From: Parvibaculum sp049671045 | GTDB taxonomy: Bacteria > Pseudomonadota > Alphaproteobacteria > Parvibaculales > Parvibaculaceae | DNA length: 50,510 nucleotides | Direction: 5' to 3' | NCBI RefSeq assembly: GCF_049671045.1 | Contig: NZ_JBATUH010000056.1 | Coordinates: 1-50,510, forward strand | In this document: piece after piece, positions 1-7,242 of the stretch | How the letters are laid out: every line of letters starts with the position of its first letter | Position numbering within the stretch: position 1 is the first letter of the stretch | Position numbers and translations under genes: made by a program | Notes under the pieces: model-generated | Databases searched by the model: none | The model's input: the letters and a program-made list of their open reading frames with translations, nothing else | Told to the model about the DNA's origin: nothing

Positions 1-8
1 TAAAAGTA

Positions 9-40
9 CATCCTGAAAAGTGTGAAACGGTTTCGGGATG
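9..40. repeat. Imperfect inverted repeat near the window edge
   Basis: Arms CATCCTGAAA (9-18) and TTTCGGGATG (31-40) pair over 10 positions with one G-T pair and a 12-nt loop. A smaller palindrome, GAAAC-G-GTTTC (24-34), is nested in the right half. It lies beyond the terminator of the minus-strand genes, so it may belong to a neighbour outside the window. Operator or extragenic hairpin cannot be decided here. Confidence 0.3.
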
Positions 41-50
41 TGAGTGAGAA

Positions 51-80
51 GAAAAAAGCGCCGGGGAAACCGGGGCTTTT
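51..80 (-). terminator. Rho-independent terminator of the lipA-coq10 unit
   Basis: Directly after the stop of the Coq10-like gene, positions 54-64 pair with 70-80 (11 positions, one G-G mismatch, 5-nt loop). Read on the minus strand the stem is followed by a T run (complement of 52-57). This is a standard intrinsic terminator ending the minus-strand block. Confidence 0.8.
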
Positions 81-81
81 C

Positions 82-537
82 TCAGGCCAGACCGTAGATC
101 TGGTCGGCCCGCTTTTCGAAGGCTTCAGAAAACTTCTTGAAAGCGAGGTCGAACATCGTACCCATAAGAAGGCCAAGGGTACGACTCTTGAACTCATAAT
201 CGATGAAAAACTCGACATCGCATTCGCTTCCCTCGCCTACCGGTTTGAAGGTCCAGCGATTATCGAGGTAGCGAAACGGCCCGTCGAGATATTTCACATC
301 GATGACATTTTCCTCGGGCTTCAGCAGCACCTGACTGGTGAATGTCTCGCGTATAAGTTTGTAACCAACCGTCATGTCGGCAATGAGAAGAGCCTTGCCG
401 TCACGCTCCTTGCGGGAGCGAACAGACAAAGCCTCGCACATCGGCAGAAACTGCGGATATTTCTCAACATCAGCAACAAGGCCGAACATTTGATCTGCCC
501 GGTGATGCACCCGCCTGACGGTCGTAAACTGCGGCAT
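82..537 (-). CDS. Coq10/RatA-type START-domain (SRPBCC) protein
   Basis: A 151-residue single-domain protein of the polyketide-cyclase/START fold. It opens with the family pattern around residues 19-31 (LVADVEKYPQFLP) and ends with a long amphipathic helix (LGLLMGTMFDLAFKKF). Relatives include mitochondrial Coq10, a ubiquinone-binding chaperone needed for respiration, and E. coli RatA/YfjG, named as a ribosome-association toxin. In alphaproteobacteria it usually sits beside lipA, as here: it starts 8 nt after the lipA stop, so the two are probably co-transcribed. By context I favour a ubiquinone-related role over a toxin, and no antitoxin partner adjoins it. The family call is firm; the cellular role is inference. 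Confidence 0.88.
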   Translation of the reverse strand: MPQFTTVRRVHHRADQMFGLVADVEKYPQFLPMCEALSVRSRKERDGKALLIADMTVGYKLIRETFTSQVLLKPEENVIDVKYLDGPFRYLDNRWTFKPVGEGSECDVEFFIDYEFKSRTLGLLMGTMFDLAFKKFSEAFEKRADQIYGLA

Positions 538-545
538 TTCCTATC

Positions 546-1529
546 TCAGGCCCGCGCAGCAATCTGCGTCTCGCGCGCGGCCCTCAGCTTGGCGAAATCA
601 TCGCCAGCGTGATGCGATGAACGCGTCAGGGGACTGGATGCGACCAGAAGGAAGCCCTTCGTCCTGCCAATCGTCTCGAATGACTTGAATTCGTCAGGGG
701 TCACAAAGCGAATGACGGGATGATGCTTGCGGGTCGGCTGGAGATATTGACCGATGGTCATGAAATCCACATCCGCCGAACGCAGATCGTCCATCAGTTG
801 AAGGATCTCATTCCGCTCTTCGCCAAGACCGACCATGATACCAGACTTCGTGAAAATGGTTGGGTCCAGTTCTTTGACGCGCTGTAGCAGGCGGATCGAA
901 TGGAAATAACGAGCGCCAGGACGAACCTTCAGATAACGCGACGGCACAGTTTCCAGATTGTGGTTGAACACGTCGGGACGGGCTTTGACCACGACTTCAA
1001 GAGCGCCTTCCTTGCGCAGGAAATCCGGCGTCAGGATTTCAATCGTCGTTGCGGGCGAGCGGCGCCGGATCGCGCCAATCACATCGACGAAATGCTGGGC
1101 GCCGCCATCATCGAGATCATCGCGATCGACCGATGTGATGACGACATGCTGAAGGCCGAGCTTCTCCACGGCGTTGGCGACATTTTCGGGCTCGTGCGGA
1201 TCGAGCGCGCCGGGAAGTCCCGTCTTCACATTGCAGAAGGCGCAGGCGCGCGTGCATGTGTCGCCCATGATCATCATGGTGGCGTGCTTCTTCGACCAGC
1301 ACTCGCCGATATTGGGGCAGCCCGCCTCTTCGCAGACGGTGACCAGATGGTTTTCGCGGACGATGCGCTTCGTTTCCGTATAGACGGGCGAGGTCGGCGC
1401 CTTGACGCGGATCCACTCCGGCTTGCGCAGTACGGCCGTGTCGGGGCGGTGCGCCTTTTCAGGGTGTCTCGGACGCGGATTGCCTGAGGCTGCGCCGCCT
1501 CCGTTCAGATTGTCGATGATCGTGGCCAT
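546..1529 (-). CDS. lipA: Lipoyl synthase
   Basis: A radical-SAM enzyme of 327 residues that inserts two sulfurs into protein-bound octanoyl groups to form lipoyl groups. Both cluster motifs are visible: Cys66, Cys71 and Cys77 (CEEAGCPNIGEC) ligate the auxiliary 4Fe-4S cluster that is sacrificed as sulfur source, and Cys92, Cys96 and Cys99 (CTRACAFC) bind the SAM cluster. The C-terminal RSSHHAGDDF carries the RSS serine that also ligates the auxiliary cluster. The first 35 residues are a low-complexity extension typical of alphaproteobacterial LipA. Its substrates, the lipoyl domains of PdhB and PdhC, are encoded upstream on the same strand. The ATG has no strong Shine-Dalgarno sequence. Confidence 0.97.
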   Translation of the reverse strand: MATIIDNLNGGGAASGNPRPRHPEKAHRPDTAVLRKPEWIRVKAPTSPVYTETKRIVRENHLVTVCEEAGCPNIGECWSKKHATMMIMGDTCTRACAFCNVKTGLPGALDPHEPENVANAVEKLGLQHVVITSVDRDDLDDGGAQHFVDVIGAIRRRSPATTIEILTPDFLRKEGALEVVVKARPDVFNHNLETVPSRYLKVRPGARYFHSIRLLQRVKELDPTIFTKSGIMVGLGEERNEILQLMDDLRSADVDFMTIGQYLQPTRKHHPVIRFVTPDEFKSFETIGRTKGFLLVASSPLTRSSHHAGDDFAKLRAARETQIAARA

Positions 1530-1599
1530 GGGTTCGCCGCCATGTTCAGGGGTGTCGGGGTTCGCATGCTCGGGCCATCCCCTGCCCTAGTGCTCAACA

Positions 1600-1635
1600 T
1601 GGATAGAGGGTATCGGCGATTCAAGCAAATCGCCG
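1600..1635 (-). promoter_or_regulatory. Probable lipA promoter overlapped by an inverted repeat
   Basis: On the minus strand TTGCTT (1628-1623) and TATCCA (1605-1600) are 17 nt apart, a plausible housekeeping promoter about 70 nt before lipA. A perfect 8-bp inverted repeat (CGGCGATT at 1614-1621, AATCGCCG at 1628-1635, 6-nt spacer) covers the -35 element and part of the spacer. It has no T tract, so I read it as a possible operator rather than a terminator for the PAS gene upstream. Confidence 0.4.
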
Positions 1636-1675
1636 GTGAATCTGGATTCAATTCATGGAAGGTTCGGCGGCGCGC

Positions 1676-2176
1676 CTATTCCGGCTCGGCCATGTCGAAC
1701 ATGCCGCCCAGCATCTGGTAGCCGCCGCTATCGGTCCGCAGCGGCAGATAGCTGGCCTCGAACTGGGCGTGATCGACGTCGGTTCCCTTCATCCGGCCGC
1801 GCAGAAAGGCGGGCTTGCCCGCCGCGAAGACGCGGTGGTGAAAGGCGATCTGGTCGTCGGCCATCGCCTTTCCGTAACACTCCGTAAAGCGGCGGCCGGT
1901 ATAGGTCTTGCTGAAGCGGTGCTCGTTTTCGCTGCCGACAAGGCGATAGACGAGGTCCTGGCCGTCATCGACCGGCTCCACGAGGAAAACGCCGCCCAGA
2001 ATCTTGCGGAAATCGAGAGGATTTATCGCGCTGCGCTGGACGACGCCGTCGGGACCCATCTTGCCCAGCCAGTAGTCGAGCAAGATTCTGTTCTTGGGAT
2101 GAATAGGGCTTCCCGCCTCGATTACTTCGTAATCGACCTCTTCAGGCGTCAGCTTCAGGTCCAGCCTTTTGAGCAT
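1676..2176 (-). CDS. PAS-domain protein (PAS_5-like), function unknown
   Basis: A 166-residue soluble protein with no signal peptide or membrane segment. The sequence matches the small single-domain PAS_5 type common in alphaproteobacteria: an N-terminal helix around residues 25-40 (HPKNRILLDYWLGKMG), then a sensor core (LVYRLVGSENEHRF, YTGRRFTECYG) and a terminal strand (SYLPLRTDSGGYQMLGG). No kinase, cyclase or DNA-binding domain is attached, so it would have to signal through a partner. It lies between the sulfatase (54-nt gap) and lipA (146-nt gap) and is probably a separate or weakly coupled transcript. Ligand and partner cannot be told from sequence. Confidence 0.7.
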   Translation of the reverse strand: MLKRLDLKLTPEEVDYEVIEAGSPIHPKNRILLDYWLGKMGPDGVVQRSAINPLDFRKILGGVFLVEPVDDGQDLVYRLVGSENEHRFSKTYTGRRFTECYGKAMADDQIAFHHRVFAAGKPAFLRGRMKGTDVDHAQFEASYLPLRTDSGGYQMLGGMFDMAEPE

Positions 2177-2230
2177 GTCGTCCCTCCGTGCATCATTATT
2201 GGGACAAGCTCGTTAATCAATCGCTAGCGC

Positions 2231-3763
2231 TCAGGTAAAAGTCAGACCGAGGCGGACGAACTGGCTGTCGGGAGCCTCGATCTCCTGCAAGGCATGGCGG
2301 AGTTTTTCGGCGTATTCCCTCTCCAGCTCCGTACCGGCGAGGTTGCGCTCCTCGGCGGGATCGTCCTCGAGATCGTAGAGATGATTGCCCCGGAAGCGGG
2401 ACGCTGCCCAGAACGGAAGCTTGTCGCCTGCCTGCCAATCCTGGCGGATGACGGGCACCCTGCTTCCCGGCATGCGATCGAGAAAGGCGCGCTCGTCCGG
2501 CAGCGGCAATTCCTGCTCGCGCGTCAGGACATGCGTGGGCATCGTCGACCAGCGATTGGAAAGCATGGTGAGAGGCGCATTGGCGGCCATCGGCGCGCGC
2601 GCATATTTGAAGCGCCGGTCGATCAGGTGCACTTCGCGCCCCCAGACGCCTGTCAGCAGCCAGTCGCGGGTTTCGCTCTTCTCGCCGCGAAGGAGCGGCA
2701 ACAGCGAGCGCCCATGCGTGCGCTGGCGAACCTCGACGCCGAAAAGCTCCGCCAGCGTCGCAAAGAGGTCAACGCTCGTCGTCAGCGTATCGCATGTGCC
2801 GGGAGTGACACCCGGGCATGCGATCAGCAGCGGAATATGTCCGAGCGGTTGATAGACCGGCACGCCGGGCTTTCCCCAGATATCCTTTTCGCCAAGATAA
2901 TGCCCATGATCCGTACAGAGAATGATGACCGTATCTTCCGCGAGGCCCTTGCGATCGATCGCATCGAGGATGCGGCCGAACCAGCGGTCGATCATGGTGA
3001 GCTTGCCGCCATAGCTCGCCCGTATCTGGCGCGCCTGCTGCCCGGTCAGAACGCCCTTGGCCAGTGCGCCCTGCATATAGGGCGGCCAGATGAGATGCGG
3101 CCCCTCCCAGCCTGGATCGTACATCGAGGCATAGGGCTCGGGCGTGTCGAAGGGCTCATGGGGATCGAACTCGTCGACGAAGAGAAGGAAGCGGTCATGG
3201 TGACCGGCATTTTCGTCGAGCCAGCGGGCTGCCGCCGCCATGGTGCGCGGGCCGGGAAAATCGGCTTCGCCGCGAAAATAGCCACGTGAATCGTCATAAG
3301 GCATATGCGGGCGGAAACCGTCCGGCGTGCCGACCCAGCTCGGATCGGGCCGCGTCTTCCATGGGTCGCCCTCATGGCCGCGCTGATAGTCCCAGGCCGT
3401 GAAATCGACGTGATAGTTCTCGCCGCCCGTCTCGAAGAGATGCGGATGATCGGAGATGAGCTGCGTGACGACGCCCGCCTTGCGCAGCTCATAGGTGATG
3501 GCATCTTCCCAGATTTCGATCGAGCCCCACGGCTTCCACAGAAAGTCGAGAGCGCCGCAAAGAATGTCGTGCCGCGCGGGCATGCAGGGAAGCGAGCCCG
3601 TATAATGGCGCGTGAAGCGCGTCGCGCGCGCGGCGAAGCGGTCGAGATTGGGGGTCTGGAATTCGTCGCCGCCATAGGCGCCGACCATATGGCGGTTCAG
3701 GCTGTCGAGAAGAATGACGACGGCGTTCTTCGGGAGGCTGCGGCCAGCGGACTGGTCATCCAT
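2231..3763 (-). CDS. Type I sulfatase / alkaline-phosphatase-superfamily hydrolase
   Basis: About 510 residues with the sulfatase fold. The key site is CMPAR at Cys60 (SLPCMPARHDILCG), matching the C-x-P-x-R signature whose Cys becomes formylglycine. Metal ligands are suggested by Asp20 (ILLDS) and Asp285-His286 (TDHGHYLGEKD). No signal peptide is seen, so the enzyme should be cytoplasmic, as for aryl or choline sulfatases and phosphonate monoester hydrolases that share this motif. The substrate is unknown. A TTG lies one codon upstream, but I chose the ATG at 3763, which shares its A with the terC stop (TGATG) and implies translational coupling. No formylglycine-generating enzyme is in the window. 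Confidence 0.85.
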   Translation of the reverse strand: MDDQSAGRSLPKNAVVILLDSLNRHMVGAYGGDEFQTPNLDRFAARATRFTRHYTGSLPCMPARHDILCGALDFLWKPWGSIEIWEDAITYELRKAGVVTQLISDHPHLFETGGENYHVDFTAWDYQRGHEGDPWKTRPDPSWVGTPDGFRPHMPYDDSRGYFRGEADFPGPRTMAAAARWLDENAGHHDRFLLFVDEFDPHEPFDTPEPYASMYDPGWEGPHLIWPPYMQGALAKGVLTGQQARQIRASYGGKLTMIDRWFGRILDAIDRKGLAEDTVIILCTDHGHYLGEKDIWGKPGVPVYQPLGHIPLLIACPGVTPGTCDTLTTSVDLFATLAELFGVEVRQRTHGRSLLPLLRGEKSETRDWLLTGVWGREVHLIDRRFKYARAPMAANAPLTMLSNRWSTMPTHVLTREQELPLPDERAFLDRMPGSRVPVIRQDWQAGDKLPFWAASRFRGNHLYDLEDDPAEERNLAGTELEREYAEKLRHALQEIEAPDSQFVRLGLTFT

Positions 3764-4500
3764 CAATGAGATACCTCGTCGCGGTCATTGCGCCGCTTCG
3801 TCGCCCAGAGATTGAGCGACTCGACGCCGATGGAGAAAGCCACCGCGAAGTAGAGATAAGCCTTCGGAATGTGGAAGTGCAACGCGTCGGCGATGAGCGA
3901 TACGCCGATGAGCATGAGGAAGCTCAGCGCCAGCATCTTCACGGTCGGGTGTTCCTCGATGAAGTGCGCGAGAGGCTCGGCGGCGAAGACCATGACGCCG
4001 ACGGCGGCGAGAACGGCAAAGGCCATGATCTCGAAATGATCGGACATGCCGACGGCTGTCATCACCGTGTCGAGCGAGAAGATGATATCGATGAGCCCGA
4101 TCTGGGTGACGACCGACCAGAGGCCCGGAACCTTGGTGTCGATTTCGTGCGCGCGCTCGTCACCCCCCTCGACCGCATGGTGGATTTCGAGCGTCGATTT
4201 TGCGATCAGGAAAAGTCCGCCGACGAAGAGAATGATGTCGCGCCAGGAAACGCCGAAGCCGTCATAGGTGACGATGGGCTCCCTTAGCGTGACGATCCAC
4301 GCAATGGAGGCCAGAAGCGCAAGCCTCGTCATCAGCGCGGCGCCGAGGCCCAGCCGCCGTCCAAGCCTCTGCTTTTCCCTTGGCAGGCGCGAAGCGAGGA
4401 TGGAGAGGAATATCAGGTTATCTACGCCGAGAACGATCTCGAGGACCGTGAGCGTAAGAAGGCTCGCCCAATTTTCCGGATTGGAAAATATTTCAAACAT
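3763..4500 (-). CDS. TerC-family integral membrane protein
   Basis: A 245-residue inner-membrane protein with about seven hydrophobic segments (roughly residues 12-33, 53-72, 85-103, 128-150, 157-175, 188-205, 213-230). The two family signatures with buried acids are present: LEIVLGVDN (Glu21, Asp27) and IDIIFSLDTV (Asp138, Asp144). TerC/Alx/YceF-type proteins are linked to tellurite resistance and, in better studied cases, to manganese export and metal loading of secreted enzymes. It starts 8 nt after lpd and its stop overlaps the start of the sulfatase, so it is likely read through from the pdh operon. A metal-handling role for the sulfatase is only a hypothesis. Confidence 0.88.
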   Translation of the reverse strand: MFEIFSNPENWASLLTLTVLEIVLGVDNLIFLSILASRLPREKQRLGRRLGLGAALMTRLALLASIAWIVTLREPIVTYDGFGVSWRDIILFVGGLFLIAKSTLEIHHAVEGGDERAHEIDTKVPGLWSVVTQIGLIDIIFSLDTVMTAVGMSDHFEIMAFAVLAAVGVMVFAAEPLAHFIEEHPTVKMLALSFLMLIGVSLIADALHFHIPKAYLYFAVAFSIGVESLNLWATKRRNDRDEVSH

Positions 4501-4508
4501 GATGCGCT

Positions 4509-5909
4509 TTAGATGTGGAGCGCGCGACCGAAGGCGTCAAGCACGGACTCGTGCATCATTTCACTTAAGGTGGGATGAGGGAAGATGCTCTGCATAAGGT
4601 CGGCTTCGGTCGACTCGAGCGTCCGGGCGACCGTGTAGCCCTGGATGAGTTCCGTCACCTCGGCACCGACCATGTGGGCGCCCAGCAATTCGCCTGTATG
4701 CGCATCGAAGACGGTCTTGACGAAGCCTTCCGGCTCCCCGAGCGCGATCGCCTTGCCATTGCCACGGAAGGGAAAGCGGCCGACCTTGATCTCGCGGCCG
4801 CCTTCCTTCGCCTGCGCTTCGGTGAGGCCCACGCTTGCGATCTGGGGCGTGGAGTAGGTGCAGCCCGGAATTTTTGACCTGTCGAGCGGATGCAGTCCCT
4901 TCTGGCCCACGATGCGCTCGACCGCCAGCACGCCTTCATGCATCGCCTTGTGCGCAAGCCACGGCGCGCCGACGAGATCGCCAATGGCATAGATGCCCTT
5001 CACGCCGGTTTCGAGCCACTCATTGGCGACGACGTGCCCCTTCTCGACCTTCACCCCCGCTTCCGCGAGGCCGAGATCCTCGACATTCCCCGTGATGCCG
5101 ACGGCCGAGATGACGCGCTCGACGGTCAGCGTCTCCGTTTTCCCGTCCTTGAGCGCGATGGTCGCGGTCACGCTGTCGGCGGCCTTCTCCAGTTTCTCGA
5201 CCTTTGCGGAGGTTAGGATCTTCATGCCCTGCTTGCGGAAAGCCTTGGCGGCGAAGTCCGAGATTTCCGCATCCTCCACCGGCAGGATGCGGTCCATAAC
5301 CTCGACCACCGTCACCTCCACGCCGAAGGCGCGGTAGAAGCTCGCGAATTCGATCCCGATTGCACCCGACCCGATGACGAGAAGCGATTTCGGCATGGCG
5401 GGCGGCACCATGGCTTCGCGATAGGTCCAGACGAGCTTTCCATCAGGTTCGATGCCGGGCAGAGTGCGCGCCCTCGCGCCTGTGGCAAGGATGATGTTCC
5501 TTGCCTGAAGCTCGCGGCGGCCATCCTTGCCGTCGACGGAGACGCGGCCCACGTCGGCGAGCTTCCCCGTTCCCTCGATGACATCCACCTTGTTCTTCTT
5601 CATGAGAAAGCGGACGCCGTTTGAAAGCTGGGTCGCAACCTTGCGGCTTCGCTTCACGATCGCCTGCGCGTCAAAGCCGATATTCTCCGCCTTCAGACCG
5701 AATTCATCGAGGCGATGCAGCGTCTGATAGATTTCGGCCGAGCGCAGCAGCGCCTTGGTTGGTATGCAGCCCCAGTTGAGGCAGATGCCACCCAGCGCCT
5801 CGCGCTCGACAATGGCGGTCTTCAGGCCCAATTGCCCCGCGCGCACCGCGGCGACATAGCCGCCGGGGCCGGAGCCGATGATGACGACGTCGTAAGCGGT
5901 TTCGGCCAT
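4509..5909 (-). CDS. lpdA: Dihydrolipoyl dehydrogenase (E3 of PDH)
   Basis: A 466-residue flavoprotein that reoxidises dihydrolipoyl groups of the PDH complex using NAD+. It has the FAD-binding GSGPGGYVAAVRAGQLG (12-28), the redox disulfide Cys43/Cys48 in GGICLNWGCIPTKALL, a second Rossmann motif for NAD (VIGSGAIGIEFASFY), and the C-terminal HPTLSE His-Glu pair of the dimer interface active site. It begins 11 nt downstream of pdhC, which marks it as the E3 for this complex; it may also serve 2-oxoglutarate dehydrogenase if no other copy exists. Length and motifs are all normal. Confidence 0.97.
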   Translation of the reverse strand: MAETAYDVVIIGSGPGGYVAAVRAGQLGLKTAIVEREALGGICLNWGCIPTKALLRSAEIYQTLHRLDEFGLKAENIGFDAQAIVKRSRKVATQLSNGVRFLMKKNKVDVIEGTGKLADVGRVSVDGKDGRRELQARNIILATGARARTLPGIEPDGKLVWTYREAMVPPAMPKSLLVIGSGAIGIEFASFYRAFGVEVTVVEVMDRILPVEDAEISDFAAKAFRKQGMKILTSAKVEKLEKAADSVTATIALKDGKTETLTVERVISAVGITGNVEDLGLAEAGVKVEKGHVVANEWLETGVKGIYAIGDLVGAPWLAHKAMHEGVLAVERIVGQKGLHPLDRSKIPGCTYSTPQIASVGLTEAQAKEGGREIKVGRFPFRGNGKAIALGEPEGFVKTVFDAHTGELLGAHMVGAEVTELIQGYTVARTLESTEADLMQSIFPHPTLSEMMHESVLDAFGRALHI

Positions 5910-5920
5910 CCTTCGCCTCC

Positions 5921-7231
5921 TCAGAGCAGCATCGAGGGCGGATATTCCACGAACGCCTTGAAAGCCTCGAGGAACCTGGCGCCGAGCGCGCCGTCTATGG
6001 CGCGATGATCGCAGGACATGGTCACGGTCATCATCGTGGCGACCTCGACTTTGCCGTTTCGCACCACCGGCCGTTCCTCGCCCCTGCCCACGGCGATGAT
6101 CGCCGCCTGCGGCGGGTTGATGACCGCCGTGAAATGCTTGATGCCGAACATGCCGAGATTGGAAATCGAGAAGCTGCCGCCCTCGAATTCATCGGGCTTC
6201 AGCTTCTTTTCGCGCGCGCGCTCGGCAAGCTCCCTTGCCTCCGCGGAAATCTCGGCGAGGCCCTTCGTTTCCGCCGCCCGGATGATGGGCGTGATGAGCC
6301 CGTGTTCGAGCGCCACGGCAATTCCGATATCGGCGTGATGGTGCCGCAGCAGCGCGTTGCCCGCGAAGCTCACATTGACGTCCGGCACTTTCATGAGTGC
6401 GAGCGCTGCGGCGCGGATCACGAAATCATTCACGGAGAGTTTGACGTCGCCTTCCGACTTCGCGTTCAAATCCTTCCGGATACGGAGCAGCTCGTCGAGC
6501 TGGCAATCGACGGTGAGATAGAAATGCGGAATTTCCTGCATCGCCTGAGTGAGCCGCCTGGCGATCGTTCGCCGCATGCTGTCGAGCGCAATTTCGTCAT
6601 AGCTGCCCTTCTCATAGAAGGCCCGGGGGTCGATGGCGGGCGCAGGGGCTCCGGGCGCTGCGGCAAGCGGCGCGGGACGCCGGGTCACCATTCCGGGCTT
6701 CGCCGCTTCGACATCTGCCTTGACGATGCGCCCGCGCGGGCCCGAGCCCTCGATGGCTGCGAGGTCGACGCCTTTTTCCTTCGCGATGCGGCGCGCGAGC
6801 GGCGAGGCAAAGATGCGGCCTGCCTCGGCAGGTCTGGCCGCTTGCGCCGCCGGCTCTGCGGGCCTGGGCGCCGGGCTGGCTGTCCGGATCTTGCTTTCCA
6901 CCGCCGCAGCCTCCTTCGGAGCTGAAGGGGGAGGCGAAGGAGGAGGCGCCACCGGCGCCGCCGCTTCCTTCAGGGCCTCCGCCGTCTCGCCCTCGCCGAG
7001 CAGCAGGGCGATGGGCTGGTTGACGGGCACGTTCTCCGTCCCTTCCGCCACAAGGAGCTTGCCGATGCGGCCTTCATCGACCGCCTCGACCTCCATCGTC
7101 GCCTTGTCGGTTTCGATCTCGGCGATGACGTCGCCGGAATGGACCTCGTCGCCCTCCTTCACATGCCATTTCGCGAGCGTGCCCTCCTCCATGGTGGGGG
7201 AAAGCGCGGGCATCAGAATGGGTGTCGGCAT
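5921..7231 (-). CDS. pdhC: Dihydrolipoamide acetyltransferase (E2 of PDH)
   Basis: A 436-residue E2. Domains in order: lipoyl domain (1-80, modified Lys43 in ETDKATMEV), a Pro/Ala-rich hinge, a peripheral subunit-binding domain (ASPLARRIAKEKGVDLAAIEGSGPRG split over about 140-175), a second Ala/Pro linker, and the catalytic acetyltransferase domain ending in DHRAIDG with His409 and Asp413. There is one lipoyl domain here and a second on PdhB. The reading frame stays open far upstream, but the ATG at 7231 has a strong GGAGGGGAGG ribosome site and starts the lipoyl domain exactly; it lies 11 nt after the pdhB stop. Confidence 0.97.
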   Translation of the reverse strand: MPTPILMPALSPTMEEGTLAKWHVKEGDEVHSGDVIAEIETDKATMEVEAVDEGRIGKLLVAEGTENVPVNQPIALLLGEGETAEALKEAAAPVAPPPSPPPSAPKEAAAVESKIRTASPAPRPAEPAAQAARPAEAGRIFASPLARRIAKEKGVDLAAIEGSGPRGRIVKADVEAAKPGMVTRRPAPLAAAPGAPAPAIDPRAFYEKGSYDEIALDSMRRTIARRLTQAMQEIPHFYLTVDCQLDELLRIRKDLNAKSEGDVKLSVNDFVIRAAALALMKVPDVNVSFAGNALLRHHHADIGIAVALEHGLITPIIRAAETKGLAEISAEARELAERAREKKLKPDEFEGGSFSISNLGMFGIKHFTAVINPPQAAIIAVGRGEERPVVRNGKVEVATMMTVTMSCDHRAIDGALGARFLEAFKAFVEYPPSMLL

Positions 7232-7242
7232 CCTCCCCTCCT

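Noticed and set aside
82..537. RatA-type toxin of a toxin-antitoxin module
   Set aside because: No antitoxin partner is present, and the lipA neighbourhood and START fold fit a ubiquinone-related Coq10 protein better.
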